A DNA stretch of 64,000 nt from Paenibacillus sp. EZ-K15. Lineage in GTDB: Bacteria > Bacillota > Bacilli > Paenibacillales > Paenibacillaceae. Both the position numbers and the translations under genes were made by a program. Numbering within the stretch: the stretch's first letter is position 1; every line of letters starts with the position of its first letter. Below, piece after piece: positions 33,289 through 42,493 of the stretch. The stretch lies in the NCBI RefSeq assembly GCF_002573715.1, contig NZ_PDHM01000012.1, positions 621,368 to 685,367 on the forward strand, written 5' to 3'. Under the pieces are notes generated by a model. The model ran no database searches. It was not told the DNA's origin and saw only the letters and a program-made list of their open reading frames with translations.

Positions 33289-34620
33289 ATGTTTTTACAC
33301 GGTACTAGCAAGATTAACGATCAGGGGCATTTGGAAATCGGCGGGTGTGACACATCCGATTTAAAAGCTCAATATGGAACACCACTATATATTGTAGACG
33401 AGCAGTCGGTCCGTAATCGCTGCCGGGAATACATTGAGGCCTTCAAGGCGTCCGGTTTGAAGTTCCAAGTCGCGTATGCCAGTAAGGCGTTTTGCGTGAT
33501 GGCTATGTGTCAATTGGCTGATCAGGAAGGGATGTCGCTTGACGTTGTTTCCGACGGAGAGCTGTACACCGCACTTGAGGCCGGGTTTCCGGCGGAGCGG
33601 ATTCATTTCCACGGAAATAATAAAACGCCAGAAGAGATTGAGATGGCGCTTGATGCGGAAATCGGCTGTTTCGTTGTCGATAACGTAGTTGAACTGCATA
33701 TGCTGCAAGCGATTGCTGCCGAGAAGAACCGGAAGGTCAACATTTTGCTTCGCGTGACACCGGGAGTTGAGGCTCATACGCATGAGTATATCTCAACAGG
33801 CCAAACGGATTCGAAATTTGGCTTCGATATCGGCAACGGCTCCGCTTATGAAGCGGTGAAGCTTGCCGAGGCTCAAGCGAATATTCATCTGATGGGCATT
33901 CATTCCCATATCGGCTCCCAGATTTTTGAGGTAGAAGGGTTTCAGATGGCTGTTTCGCGCGTTGCAGAATTTGCGGCCAAGGTCAAGGCGGGACTCGGCA
34001 TCACGTTCAAGGTTGTAAATCTTGGCGGCGGATTTGGAATCCGATATGTGGATGGGGACACTCCGCTTCATGTATCCGACTACGTAAAAGCGATTACGGA
34101 TGCGGTGAAGACCCACTTCGCCGGCATTGACAGCACGCTCCCTGAAATTTGGGTAGAGCCAGGGCGCAGTATTGTCGGTGAAGCAGGCACCACCCTCTAT
34201 ACGGTGGGCACAAGCAAGGATATTCCCGGGGTCCGTAAATACGTTGCCGTAGACGGCGGAATGACGGACAACCCGCGTCCGGCGCTGTACGAATCGAAAT
34301 ATGAAGCGCTGCTTGCGAACCGGGCGAATGAGAAGCCGGAAGAAACGGTATCCATTGCCGGCAAGTGCTGTGAGAGCGGAGACATGCTCATCTGGGATCT
34401 GGAGCTTCCGAAGGTAGCAACAGGCGATTTGCTGGCCGTATCCTGCACAGGCGCATATAACTATTCCATGGCTAGCAACTACAACCGGATCCGCAAACCT
34501 GCGGTCGTATTCGTGAAGGACGGACAGAGCAAGCTGGTGGTACGCCGCGAGTCGCTTGCGGACATCATCAGCCACGATGTAGTGCCGGCAAGTGTAACGA
34601 AAGAAACCGTAACGAGCTAA
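33289..34620 (+). CDS. lysA: Diaminopimelate decarboxylase
   Basis: PLP enzyme catalysing the last step of lysine synthesis, meso-DAP to L-lysine. The 443 residues carry the PLP Lys in AYASKAF near residue 65, HGNNKTPEE, the phosphate-binding VNLGGGFGI and the catalytic CCESGD near residue 363. ATG 33289 is chosen: GGAGGAA (33274-33280) lies 8 bases upstream. The longer frame from 33232 begins within the promoter. Confidence 0.95.
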   Translation: MFLHGTSKINDQGHLEIGGCDTSDLKAQYGTPLYIVDEQSVRNRCREYIEAFKASGLKFQVAYASKAFCVMAMCQLADQEGMSLDVVSDGELYTALEAGFPAERIHFHGNNKTPEEIEMALDAEIGCFVVDNVVELHMLQAIAAEKNRKVNILLRVTPGVEAHTHEYISTGQTDSKFGFDIGNGSAYEAVKLAEAQANIHLMGIHSHIGSQIFEVEGFQMAVSRVAEFAAKVKAGLGITFKVVNLGGGFGIRYVDGDTPLHVSDYVKAITDAVKTHFAGIDSTLPEIWVEPGRSIVGEAGTTLYTVGTSKDIPGVRKYVAVDGGMTDNPRPALYESKYEALLANRANEKPEETVSIAGKCCESGDMLIWDLELPKVATGDLLAVSCTGAYNYSMASNYNRIRKPAVVFVKDGQSKLVVRRESLADIISHDVVPASVTKETVTS

Positions 34621-34742
34621 ACGGATGTTTGTTTTACGGCTCTAATATCCTAGAGGGCCCGCCAATGCCACCGGCTGCGGTCAGGGCTCTTTGGCATGCC
34701 TTGGACTTGATATGGAATGTGCAAACGGGGGACAAGATCATT

Positions 34743-34771
34743 TTGCTTCGAGGCTCAATTCATAGTAAACT
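34743..34771 (+). promoter_or_regulatory. Candidate ppiB promoter
   Basis: TTGCTT (34743-34748) and TAAACT (34766-34771), spacer 17, about 60 bases upstream of the ATG. Confidence 0.4.
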
Positions 34772-34832
34772 AATAGAATGCATTGTAAAAAAATCGATTG
34801 AAGCGTTCTAATAACGGAAGGAGATAACACAT

Positions 34833-35264
34833 ATGGCTAAAAAAGCGAAGATCACATTGGAGAACGGCAAAGAGGTAGTGCTGGATCTGTTTGAGAATGA
34901 TGCACCGAACACGGTAGCTAATTTTGAGAAATTGGCAAACTCCGGGTTTTATAACGGTCTTGTATTCCACCGCATAATCCCTGGGTTCGTGGCTCAAGGC
35001 GGTTGCCCACAGGGAACGGGAACAGGCGGTCCTGGCTATACCATCAACTGCGAGATCAACCCTAACAAGCATGAGCGTGGCAGCTTGGCCATGGCGCATG
35101 CTGGCCGCAACACGGGCGGAAGCCAGTTCTATGTATGCTACGAGCCGCAGCCGCATTTGGACGGACAGCATACGGTGTTCGGTAAAGTCGTTGAAGGCAT
35201 GGAGTACGTGGATGCATTCAAAGGCCGTGACAAAATGGAAAAAGTAGAAGTATACGAAGCATAA
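34833..35264 (+). CDS. ppiB: Peptidyl-prolyl cis-trans isomerase (cyclophilin)
   Basis: Cytoplasmic cyclophilin of 143 residues that speeds proline isomerisation during folding. Active-site segments [27 protein letters not shown] and [10 protein letters not shown] are intact. AAGGAG lies 9 bases before the ATG. lysA-ppiB is also the Bacillus order. Confidence 0.96.
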   Translation: MAKKAKITLENGKEVVLDLFENDAPNTVANFEKLANSGFYNGLVFHRIIPGFVAQGGCPQGTGTGGPGYTINCEINPNKHERGSLAMAHAGRNTGGSQFYVCYEPQPHLDGQHTVFGKVVEGMEYVDAFKGRDKMEKVEVYEA

Positions 35265-35284
35265 AAATTTAGCTTCTGTTCAGG

Positions 35285-35317
35285 ACAGGCTCACTCTTAG
35301 GGGTGAGCCTGTTTTTA
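35285..35317 (+). terminator. ppiB terminator
   Basis: ACAGGCTCAC (35285-35294) pairs with GTGAGCCTGT (35303-35312), then T run. Confidence 0.9.
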
Positions 35318-35335
35318 TTGTTATTCCGGGGAGGG

Positions 35336-35737
35336 TTACGCAGGGTCAGGAAATAATTGACGAAGCTCTTCCGGAACAGGCCGACTTTTACGAGTATGTA
35401 CATCCATCGCCACACTGGTAACGGCGGCATCCGCGCAAAGCTCTTTCTGTTCGTTGTAAATCGTCTGAATCAGCACATAACTCGTACGACCCATAGAATG
35501 CGGTTCGGTCACGATGGTCAGCCGTTCGCCTTGGCCGCACTCCTTGCGGTAATTGATGTTGATATTGACGGTAACGGTCTGGACGCCAAGCCGTTTCAGC
35601 ATATCATATTGAAGACCTCCTGCTTCATACCATTCCTCACGGCCCCACTCCAGATATTCCAGGTATTTGGCGTTGTTTACATGTCCGTTCACGTCGATTT
35701 CCGTAGGACGGACGATAATGTCCAGCGAAGTTTTCAT
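35336..35737 (-). CDS. Acyl-CoA thioesterase (4HBT hotdog family)
   Basis: A 133-residue hotdog-fold thioesterase. The N-terminal segment TEIDVNGHVNNAKYLEYLEW contains the Asp and the HVNN motif of the YbgC/FadM-type group. Substrate unknown; probably acyl-CoA. Divergent from the riboflavin operon. GGAGCG precedes the ATG on the minus strand. Confidence 0.85.
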   Translation of the reverse strand: MKTSLDIIVRPTEIDVNGHVNNAKYLEYLEWGREEWYEAGGLQYDMLKRLGVQTVTVNININYRKECGQGERLTIVTEPHSMGRTSYVLIQTIYNEQKELCADAAVTSVAMDVHTRKSRPVPEELRQLFPDPA

Positions 35738-35881
35738 CGCAGCTCGCTCCTTTTTAACTGTATCTAGTTCTCGTGTTTATCCTACTAAACTGTTCTCTCT
35801 ATAAGAAGTATTCTCCTTCTGCAGTCCATACACATATTGGTAAATAAAGTTATGAACTTTAAAAAAGTTAGTTGTTTTTTC

Positions 35882-35910
35882 TTGCAATTATTAAAAGGTG
35901 GTGATAAGAT
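35882..35910 (+). promoter_or_regulatory. rib operon promoter
   Basis: TTGCAA (35882-35887) and TAAGAT (35905-35910), spacer 17, about 30 bases before the aptamer. Confidence 0.5.
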
Positions 35911-35941
35911 TCTTCATAAGATCAAACAATTTCATATGTTT

Positions 35942-36118
35942 TATCCTTCGGGGCAGGGTGAAATTCCCTACCGGCGGTGATGAACGCAGTGATTGAGCTT
36001 TTGAAAGCAGATGGCTGCGTCTTAGTCCGTGACCCGGATATGCGTGTGTTACACACCGTATGCGGTGGACCTGGTGAAAATCCGGGACCGACAGTATAGT
36101 CTGGATGGGAGAAGGAGT
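35942..36118 (+). promoter_or_regulatory. FMN riboswitch (RFN element) aptamer
   Basis: Conserved RFN blocks are present in order: GGGGCAGGGTGAAATTCCC, CCGGCGGTGATG, AATCCGGGACCGACAGTATA and GTCTGGATGGGAGAAGGA. P1 closes by pairing TCCTTC (35944-35949) with GAAGGA (36111-36116). Binding of FMN is known to repress the downstream riboflavin genes. Confidence 0.96.
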
Positions 36119-36121
36119 GAG

Positions 36122-36271
36122 AGACACATAAGCAACATGTGCTATTTGTGTCTATGCACACAACGTGATATGCGTTATGTGCAGGTTTTCACATGCAATT
36201 CAAACCTGTGCTTGCGATGATTGGATGTCGCCGGTAACGGATTTGGGTCGTTTGTTATAGGCAAAACCTGC
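36122..36271 (+). promoter_or_regulatory. Expression platform between the FMN aptamer and terminator
   Basis: Three local hairpins can form: AGACACA/TGTGTCT (36122-36153), GCACA-AACG/CGTT-TGTGC (36156-36182) and CAGGTTT/AAACCTG (36182-36208). GCAGGTTTT (36181-36189) is also fully complementary to AAAACCTGC (36263-36271), so alternative folds compete. The platform is unusually long. Confidence 0.5.
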
Positions 36272-36313
36272 ATTCATGACGGTTATTTAGTGTGTCAATG
36301 ATTAACTTCCATC

Positions 36314-36356
36314 AAGCCCTGTTAAGGATTCCCCGAATCTTTGGCAGGGCTTTTTT
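36314..36356 (+). terminator. Riboswitch-controlled terminator before ribD
   Basis: AAGCCCTG (36314-36321) pairs with CAGGGCTT (36345-36352), with an inner GGATTC/GAATCT stem, followed by six T; ribD starts 32 bases later. Confidence 0.88.
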
Positions 36357-36387
36357 ATGTGAACATTGGGAAAGGGGCATGTTTACC

Positions 36388-37488
36388 ATGGATATCGTCA
36401 ACGATGAATTCTATATGTCACTTGCGCTGGACCTGGCCGAACGTGCTCAGGGTCAAACCGGGATAAATCCGGTTGTTGGCTGTGTCGTTGTTAAGGATGG
36501 CGCGCTTGCAGGGGTGGGAACGCATTTAGAGCGCGGAACACCGCACGCTGAGGTTCATGCCCTGAATATGGCTGGCAGCAAAGCGGCGGGCGGTACGGTG
36601 TACGTGACACTGGAGCCCTGCAGTCACTATGGTACGACGCCGCCCTGCAGCGAGAGACTGATTGCCGAAGGTGTTCAGCGAGTGGTTGTTGCTTGCGAGG
36701 ACCCTAATCCTCTCGTTGCGGGCAAAGGGATTCAAATGCTGCGCGCAGCGGGAATCCGGGTTGAGACCGGTGTCCTTAAGGAACGTGCGCTTCGCTTGAA
36801 CGAAACCTTCATTAAGTTCATTACGACGGGTCAGCCCTTCGTAACGTTAAAGACAGCCAGCACGCTGGACGGCAAAATCGCTTCAAAAACCGGCGATAGC
36901 AAGTGGATATCCAATGAAGAATCAAGAGAGCTTGTGCATACGCTGCGTCATCGCCATCAAGGCATCATGGTTGGCGTGTCAACAGTTATCGCGGATAATC
37001 CGAGCCTGACAACGAGACTTGGGGTGGAAGGGCTGCATCCGATTAGGATTATCGTGGATTCCAGCTTACGAATCCCGCTCGACAGCCATGTCGTGACAGA
37101 CGGATTGGCGCCAACGTGGATCTTGACGACGGAGCAGGCGGATGAGACGAAGCGGATCGGGCTGGAAGAGCTGGGCGTTCAGGTCATTCCCTGCGGGCCA
37201 GGACCACGTGTGGATCTGAAGGCTGCGCTGGCGAAGCTGGGACAGAAGGGGATTGCCTCCATTTTGCTGGAAGGTGGCGGTACTCTAAATGGCTCGATGC
37301 TGGAAAAGAAGCTGGTGGATCGGCTCATCCAGTTTATCGCCCCTAAGATTATCGGCGGGTATGATGCACCTGGAAATTACATGTTCAGCGGGTATGAACA
37401 GATGGACCAAGCGATTATGCTGACAGGACTTGAGACGGAAAGACTGGGCGACAATATTTATGTCAGCGGGATTCCGGTCTGGAAATAA
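36388..37488 (+). CDS. ribD: Riboflavin biosynthesis deaminase/reductase RibD
   Basis: Bifunctional enzyme: N-terminal deaminase with zinc site HAEVHAL and PCSHYGTTPPC, C-terminal reductase (about 150-366) with TLDGKIASKTGDSKW and GVSTVIADNPSLTTR. ATG 36388 is preferred because AAAGGGG (36371-36377) lies 10 bases upstream and the protein begins close to the domain; ATG 36379 is possible. The longer frame runs back through the terminator and is not coding. Confidence 0.93.
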   Translation: MDIVNDEFYMSLALDLAERAQGQTGINPVVGCVVVKDGALAGVGTHLERGTPHAEVHALNMAGSKAAGGTVYVTLEPCSHYGTTPPCSERLIAEGVQRVVVACEDPNPLVAGKGIQMLRAAGIRVETGVLKERALRLNETFIKFITTGQPFVTLKTASTLDGKIASKTGDSKWISNEESRELVHTLRHRHQGIMVGVSTVIADNPSLTTRLGVEGLHPIRIIVDSSLRIPLDSHVVTDGLAPTWILTTEQADETKRIGLEELGVQVIPCGPGPRVDLKAALAKLGQKGIASILLEGGGTLNGSMLEKKLVDRLIQFIAPKIIGGYDAPGNYMFSGYEQMDQAIMLTGLETERLGDNIYVSGIPVWK

Positions 37489-37511
37489 GGAGAAAGAAAG
37501 GAGGGAAGCCT

Positions 37512-38180
37512 GTGTTTACTGGATTGGTTGAGGAGATCGGCGAGATGAGGCGTATCGGACGGAAAGGCGAAGCCATGCTGCTGAGCATTTCCGCTAGCCG
37601 GATCATGGATGATTTAAAGCTGGGGGACAGCGTATCCGTTAATGGCGTCTGCTTGACAGCCACAACGATTGACAAAGGAATATTTACGGTCGATGTGATG
37701 CCGGAAACCTATAGAAATACCAATCTTAAGGAGCTGCAGCCAGGCGGAAAGGTGAATCTGGAACGGGCAATGGCGGCCGGAGGTCGATTTGGAGGCCATA
37801 TCGTTCAGGGGCATGTGGATGGCGTCGGCGTCATTCGGAACGTGCAGGCAGATCAGAATGCCGTGGTATACGAGATTGCGCCCGCGAGTGGGGACGTATT
37901 CAAATATATCATTCCGAAGGGCTCCGTCACATTGGATGGAATCAGCTTGACCGTTGTCAAAACAACAGATTCCTCCTTTACGGTATCCATCATCCCCCAC
38001 ACGCTGGCGGAGACGGTGCTGGCATATAAAAAAGCAGGCGATACGATTAATATCGAATGCGACATTTTAGGAAAATATGTAGATCACCTGCTGCATTACG
38101 GCTCTGAAGGGGCCGGGAGCAGAGGCGGGACAAAACCGGGAATCAGCAGGGATTATCTTGCAGAGCATGGATTTGCCTAA
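37512..38180 (+). CDS. ribE: Riboflavin synthase
   Basis: Dismutates two lumazines to riboflavin. The 222 residues are two repeated beta-barrel halves: MFTGLVEEIG then SVSVNGVCLTAT in the first, GGHIVQGHVDGVG and SVTLDGISLTVV in the second. Start is GTG after AAAGGAGGG. Second gene of the rib operon. Confidence 0.94.
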   Translation: MFTGLVEEIGEMRRIGRKGEAMLLSISASRIMDDLKLGDSVSVNGVCLTATTIDKGIFTVDVMPETYRNTNLKELQPGGKVNLERAMAAGGRFGGHIVQGHVDGVGVIRNVQADQNAVVYEIAPASGDVFKYIIPKGSVTLDGISLTVVKTTDSSFTVSIIPHTLAETVLAYKKAGDTINIECDILGKYVDHLLHYGSEGAGSRGGTKPGISRDYLAEHGFA

Positions 38181-38227
38181 GCTGTGTGCTTCACATAGAG
38201 TCTCCATGAGAAGAAGGAGGAGTAGCG

Positions 38228-39466
38228 ATGGATGAGCGCTTTTCATTTCATACAATCGAAGAGGCGTTAACAGATTTGAAGGAAGGCAAGGTCGTCATTG
38301 TCGTAGACGATGAAGACCGTGAGAATGAGGGCGATTTTATCGCATTAGCTGATATGGCAACTCCGGAGGTCATTAATTTTATGATCACCGAAGGCCGTGG
38401 GCTGGTATGTTTGCCGATGACGCAGGCCAGAGCTCAGGAGCTCGACCTCAAACCGATGGTTACCCAAAATACGGATTATCATGGAACGGCCTTTACAGTC
38501 TCCATTGATCATAAGCATACCACGACAGGCATCTCGGCCTATGAGCGGTCCATCACCGTCAAAGGTATCTTGGATTCGAATGCATCTGCATCCGATTTCC
38601 GAAGACCGGGTCATATGTTCCCGCTGATCGCAAAAGATGGAGGCGTCCTGCGCCGGGCAGGACATACGGAGGCCGCTGTCGATCTTGCCAGATTGAGCGG
38701 GTCCTATCCGGCCGGCGTCATCTGCGAGGTGATCAAGGAAGACGGCACAATGGCACGGCTGCCGGACCTTGTGGAGATTGCGAAGAAGCATGATCTGAAG
38801 CTGATCAGCATCAAGGATCTGATTCATTATCGCAATGAAAAAGAAAAGCTGGTCCAGCGAGAGGTAGCTGTGCGGATGCCGACTGAATTCGGCGTTTTTC
38901 AGGCCGTTGCCTACACCAACGACGTGGACAATAAAGAGCATGTAGCTTTGGTAAAAGGGGAGATCGATGGGAATGAACCTGTCCTCGTGCGTGTGCATTC
39001 CGAGTGCCTGACAGGAGATGTGTTCCACTCCCATCGCTGCGATTGCGGTCCCCAATTCGAGGCGGCCCTCCGCCAAATCGATGAAGCGGGCAGAGGCGTT
39101 CTCCTCTACATGCGCCAGGAGGGGCGGGGCATCGGCTTAATCAACAAACTGAAAGCCTACAAGCTCCAGGAAGAGGGGCTCGACACCGTGGATGCTAACC
39201 TGAAGCTCGGCTTTGCGGCAGATCTGCGTGATTACGGCATCGGAGCCCAGATCCTGAAGGATCTGGGGATAAGAAAGATCCGGTTGCTGACAAACAATCC
39301 GCGCAAAATCAAAGGCCTCGAAGGATACGGCTTGGAGGTGGTCGAGCGCGTTCCGATCCAAATGCCGGAGAACGAGGATAACACGGGCTACCTGCATACT
39401 AAGCAAGCCAAGCTCGGACATATGCTGAAATTCAACGATATTGAGCAGAACGAAAGCACCAATTAA
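38228..39466 (+). CDS. ribBA: Bifunctional DHBP synthase / GTP cyclohydrolase II
   Basis: Supplies both precursors of the pathway. The 412 residues have the DHBP synthase half (1-200) with [11 protein letters not shown] and the cyclohydrolase half with the zinc triad [18 protein letters not shown] near residues 258-275 and [19 protein letters not shown] precedes the ATG. Known as ribA in Bacillus subtilis. Confidence 0.95.
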   Translation: MDERFSFHTIEEALTDLKEGKVVIVVDDEDRENEGDFIALADMATPEVINFMITEGRGLVCLPMTQARAQELDLKPMVTQNTDYHGTAFTVSIDHKHTTTGISAYERSITVKGILDSNASASDFRRPGHMFPLIAKDGGVLRRAGHTEAAVDLARLSGSYPAGVICEVIKEDGTMARLPDLVEIAKKHDLKLISIKDLIHYRNEKEKLVQREVAVRMPTEFGVFQAVAYTNDVDNKEHVALVKGEIDGNEPVLVRVHSECLTGDVFHSHRCDCGPQFEAALRQIDEAGRGVLLYMRQEGRGIGLINKLKAYKLQEEGLDTVDANLKLGFAADLRDYGIGAQILKDLGIRKIRLLTNNPRKIKGLEGYGLEVVERVPIQMPENEDNTGYLHTKQAKLGHMLKFNDIEQNESTN

Positions 39467-39501
39467 TCACCACATAACAAAAGGTCTTATTTGAGAAGAT
39501 G

Positions 39502-39616
39502 GATTTGCTTAAGCATGTATAAGCAGAGGAGCAAATCAGTTCTGGAGAAGCGATAGCGGTCGCCTTTAAATCCTGATTTCTACCTTGTAAAAATAGATCA
39601 TGAAATCAGGATTTAA
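39502..39616 (+). ncRNA. Structured intergenic region between ribBA and ribH
   Basis: Two hairpins in a row: GATTTGCT (39502-39509) with AGCAAATC (39530-39537), and a perfect 15-bp stem TTAAATCCTGATTTC (39566-39580) with GAAATCAGGATTTAA (39602-39616), loop 21 bases. No T tract follows, so it is not a plain terminator. Could be an RNA element, a processing site or a repeat; no family recognised. Confidence 0.5.
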
Positions 39617-39722
39617 CAGCGATCGGAAGAACGATTTGATCCGGCAGCGACTTGATGCGCAGCAATGACTATGATCATCTTAAGACCTTATATAACTCCA
39701 AACCGAAAGGAAGTTTTCCATC

Positions 39723-40190
39723 ATGGCAACTATATTTGAAGGTAAATTAGTATCCGAGGGTCTAAAGTACGGTATCGTCGTAGGTCGTTTCAACGAATTC
39801 ATCACCAGCAAGCTGCTGAGCGGCGCACTGGACGCATTGAAGCGCCACGGCGCAAAGGAGAACGAAGTGGATGTCGCATGGGTGCCGGGTGCGTTTGAAA
39901 TCCCGCTTATTGCCCAAAAAATGGCAGAGAGCGGCAAATACGATGCAATCATCACCTTAGGAACCGTCATTCGCGGTTCCACTACGCATTATGATTATGT
40001 GTGCAACGAAGTGGCCAAGGGAGTATCCGCGATTAACCTGAAGACCGGTGTACCAACGATTTTCGGTGTCGTTACGACGGAGAATATCGAACAGGCCGTG
40101 GAGCGAGCGGGAACGAAGGCCGGCAATAAAGGCTGGGATTCCGCGATGGCAGCCATCGAAATGGCGAACTTGACGAAAAGCCTAAAATAG
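39723..40190 (+). CDS. ribH: 6,7-dimethyl-8-ribityllumazine synthase
   Basis: Condenses the two RibBA/RibD-derived precursors into lumazine. The 155 residues contain [22 protein letters not shown] and the catalytic His segment [17 protein letters not shown] near residues 80-96. GAAAGGAAG precedes the ATG. Last gene of the operon; the acetyltransferase gene ribT of Bacillus is not present. Confidence 0.95.
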   Translation: MATIFEGKLVSEGLKYGIVVGRFNEFITSKLLSGALDALKRHGAKENEVDVAWVPGAFEIPLIAQKMAESGKYDAIITLGTVIRGSTTHYDYVCNEVAKGVSAINLKTGVPTIFGVVTTENIEQAVERAGTKAGNKGWDSAMAAIEMANLTKSLK

Positions 40191-40200
40191 TGCTTATTTA

Positions 40201-40241
40201 ATGTAGTGCTCTTTTTTTAGAGCACTGCATTTTATTTTTTT
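40201..40241 (+). terminator. rib operon terminator
   Basis: ATGTAGTGCTCT (40201-40212) pairs with AGAGCACTGCAT (40219-40230) with one wobble, followed by T-rich sequence. Confidence 0.9.
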
Positions 40242-40257
40242 GGCGGGAGGATTCACC

Positions 40258-41049
40258 GTGACCGTATTATACAAGCTGGAAACGTTTGAAGGACCGCTCG
40301 ATCTGCTGCTGCATTTGATTGATAAAGCGGAAATCGACATCCAGGATATTCCCGTCAGCGAGATTACCGAACAATACATGGCCTATTTGCACAACATGCA
40401 GGAGCTGGAGCTGGAAATTACGAGTGAGTTTCTGGTGATGGCTGCAACGCTGCTGTCTATAAAAAGCAAGTTATTGCTTCCGAAGCCTCCGGTTATCGAG
40501 ATGGACGAGTTTGATTTTTATGAAGAAGATGACATGGATCCGAGAGCAGAGCTCATTGCGAAGCTGATCGAATACCGCAAGTACAAAGGCATCGCCCGCC
40601 ATTTGCATGATAAGGAATGGGAACGCAGTCTGATTTATTCCAAGGAAGCCGAAGACCTCACGCCTTACATGCCGGAAGTAGAAGAGAATCCGGTGCAGGG
40701 ATTACATATTTCGGATTTGATCGCTGCTTTTCAAAAAGCATTAAGCAAAGCAGTCAAACGCACATCGTATGCCCGCATTCAGCGGGATGAAATATCGGTT
40801 AAGGACCGGATCCGTCAGGTCATGAATGCCCTGGAGGAGGTTGGGCCGGGAGGCAGGATCCTGTTCTCCAAGCTGCTTCACGAAGAGATGGTACGGCATG
40901 AAATCGTGGTAACCTTCCTGGCCATTTTGGAACTGATGAAAATGAAGCAAATTTTGTGCTACCAAGAGAAGTTGTTTGAAGATATCGTCATGGAGTGGAG
41001 AGGGGAAGGACGCATTGATGGATTATCCGAAGCTGAAATCGATTATTGA
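40258..41049 (+). CDS. scpA: Segregation and condensation protein ScpA
   Basis: Kleisin subunit of the SMC condensin that organises the chromosome. The 263 residues begin LYKLETFEGPLDLLLHLI, the family signature, and end in the winged-helix SMC-binding part. GTG 40258 has GGGAGGA (40244-40250) at 7 bases; the TTG at 40240 lies in the terminator tract. Overlaps scpB by 32 bases. Confidence 0.94.
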   Translation: MTVLYKLETFEGPLDLLLHLIDKAEIDIQDIPVSEITEQYMAYLHNMQELELEITSEFLVMAATLLSIKSKLLLPKPPVIEMDEFDFYEEDDMDPRAELIAKLIEYRKYKGIARHLHDKEWERSLIYSKEAEDLTPYMPEVEENPVQGLHISDLIAAFQKALSKAVKRTSYARIQRDEISVKDRIRQVMNALEEVGPGGRILFSKLLHEEMVRHEIVVTFLAILELMKMKQILCYQEKLFEDIVMEWRGEGRIDGLSEAEIDY

Positions 41050-41623
41050 GGGGCTTCTGTTCCTGTCGGGAGAAGAGGGCTTGTCGGTTAGGCAAATTGC
41101 TGAGATCACCGAGCAGTCGGATGGCCTGGTTGGCGAAGCGCTTGAGGACATGAAGGAAGAATGGGAGCGTTATGAGCGGGGGATTCAGATCGTACAGATT
41201 GCGGGGAGCTACAAAATCGCTACGCTGGCCGAACATGCTCCGTATTTCGAACGCCTGGCGTATTCGCCTTCCCGTTCCTCCTTGTCACAAGCCGCACTCG
41301 AAACACTCTCCATCGTTGCCTATCGTCAACCGATTACGCGCGTAGAGATTGAAGACATCCGCGGCGTCAAGGCCGAACGGGCGATCCATACGCTGGTAAG
41401 CAAAGGATTGATCGAGGAAGTCGGACGGGCGGAGGCGATTGGCAGACCGATTTTGTATGGAACAACCAAGTCTTTCCTGGAATATTTCGGACTTGCCAAT
41501 ATCAAGGATTTGCCGGAGCCGTCGCAATTTGAGGATAATGATAATTTGGAAGAGGAAACGCAGCTGTTGTTCGATAAGCTTGACGGTCGTCAGCTTACGT
41601 TCGATGACGTAGAGGAAAGTTAG
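41018..41623 (+). CDS. scpB: Segregation and condensation protein ScpB
   Basis: Partner of ScpA in condensin. The 201 residues form two winged helices, with SIIEGLLFLSGEEGLS at the start and ETLSIVAYRQPITRVEIEDIRGV in the centre, typical of the family. ATG 41018 has GGGGAAGGA (41002-41010) at 7 bases, inside the end of scpA. Confidence 0.94.
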   Translation: MDYPKLKSIIEGLLFLSGEEGLSVRQIAEITEQSDGLVGEALEDMKEEWERYERGIQIVQIAGSYKIATLAEHAPYFERLAYSPSRSSLSQAALETLSIVAYRQPITRVEIEDIRGVKAERAIHTLVSKGLIEEVGRAEAIGRPILYGTTKSFLEYFGLANIKDLPEPSQFEDNDNLEEETQLLFDKLDGRQLTFDDVEES

Positions 41624-41652
41624 CCATTATACAACACAATAGGTTGTAATAG

Positions 41653-41692
41653 AATCCTGGGCGTGGAGAAATCCACCGTCCGGGATTTTTTA
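41653..41692 (+). terminator. scpAB terminator
   Basis: AATCC-GGCG-TGGA pairs with TCCA-CCG-GGATT with small bulges, followed by six T. Confidence 0.75.
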
Positions 41693-41812
41693 ATGTCACT
41701 TGCGAAAATTTGAAATCAGGGACTTGGAATAGTTTCGCATCATTTGGGGGCGCTTTTGCCATACTAAGCCAAGCGGATTACATTTTACTAAGTACGTTTT
41801 GGGGGTTACTTC

Positions 41813-42493
41813 GTGAGGGTATGGATCTTTCTGGCGGTCGGTTTGGTCGTTCTCCTCATCGTATTGCTGGTCGTTGTGCTGAGCTCCAAGGTAACGATTA
41901 AGCTGGATGTGGTTCTAAAAAAAGATGAATATAAACTGTTGGCGGAAATTAAAATGATCTTCGGATTGATTACGCGCCAATATGCAGTCCCCTTTCACCT
42001 GGCGAACGGGGGGATCGAGTTTAAGAAGGAAACCGTTCCCGTAGAGCAGGGGATTCCTCACCATTCAAAAGAGCAGGAGGATCCTTCAAGCAAAACCATT
42101 CGATACAGGGACTATGCGCGGGCATTGTGGTCTACAAAAGGTTTCAAAAAATGGACGAGACAGACGATGGCGGCCGTTCATCTCATGGATGTGCGCTGGT
42201 CAACCCGGATTGCGCTTGAGCATGCGGCCGATACGGCGGTAGCGACCGGGCTGCTGCATGGCATCAAGCATACGCTTCTGGGGTGGATGTCGTATCGCCT
42301 GATCATGGAAGAGATGCCCCAAATCGATGTGGTGCCAATCTTTAACGGTCCGCCGCAAATTTCCACAGAGCTAAACTGCATAGCGAAAATCTCCTGCGGA
42401 AAAGCTATGTATGCTGGACTGGTACTTATAGTTCGCGTGTTAAAGGTGAAAGGAGGAATTAGATCATGGCAGAACACCCTATTCAAGGCTTGA
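41813..42493 (+). CDS. DUF2953 membrane-anchored protein
   Basis: A 226-residue protein with one N-terminal membrane segment (about 4-25) and a soluble part with RYRDYARALWSTKGFKKW near residue 100. This matches DUF2953 (YtfI in Bacillus), which pairs with YtfJ. Start is GTG with a weak SD. Its 3' end overlaps the YtfJ gene by 28 bases, so the two are cotranscribed. Confidence 0.82.
   Translation: MRVWIFLAVGLVVLLIVLLVVVLSSKVTIKLDVVLKKDEYKLLAEIKMIFGLITRQYAVPFHLANGGIEFKKETVPVEQGIPHHSKEQEDPSSKTIRYRDYARALWSTKGFKKWTRQTMAAVHLMDVRWSTRIALEHAADTAVATGLLHGIKHTLLGWMSYRLIMEEMPQIDVVPIFNGPPQISTELNCIAKISCGKAMYAGLVLIVRVLKVKGGIRSWQNTLFKA

Noticed and set aside
34629..34811. 60-codon frame between lysA and ppiB starting at TTG
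   Set aside because: No SD before it, unusual composition, and the ppiB promoter candidate lies within it; treated as chance.
36136..36219. 27-codon frame within the rib leader
   Set aside because: No SD, and it lies in the predicted expression-platform hairpins.
36292..36387. N-terminal extension of ribD to 36292
   Set aside because: It would translate through the riboswitch terminator; SD and domain start favour 36388.
41710..41901. 63-codon frame overlapping the DUF2953 gene
   Set aside because: No SD, and it runs over the start of a well-supported gene in another frame.
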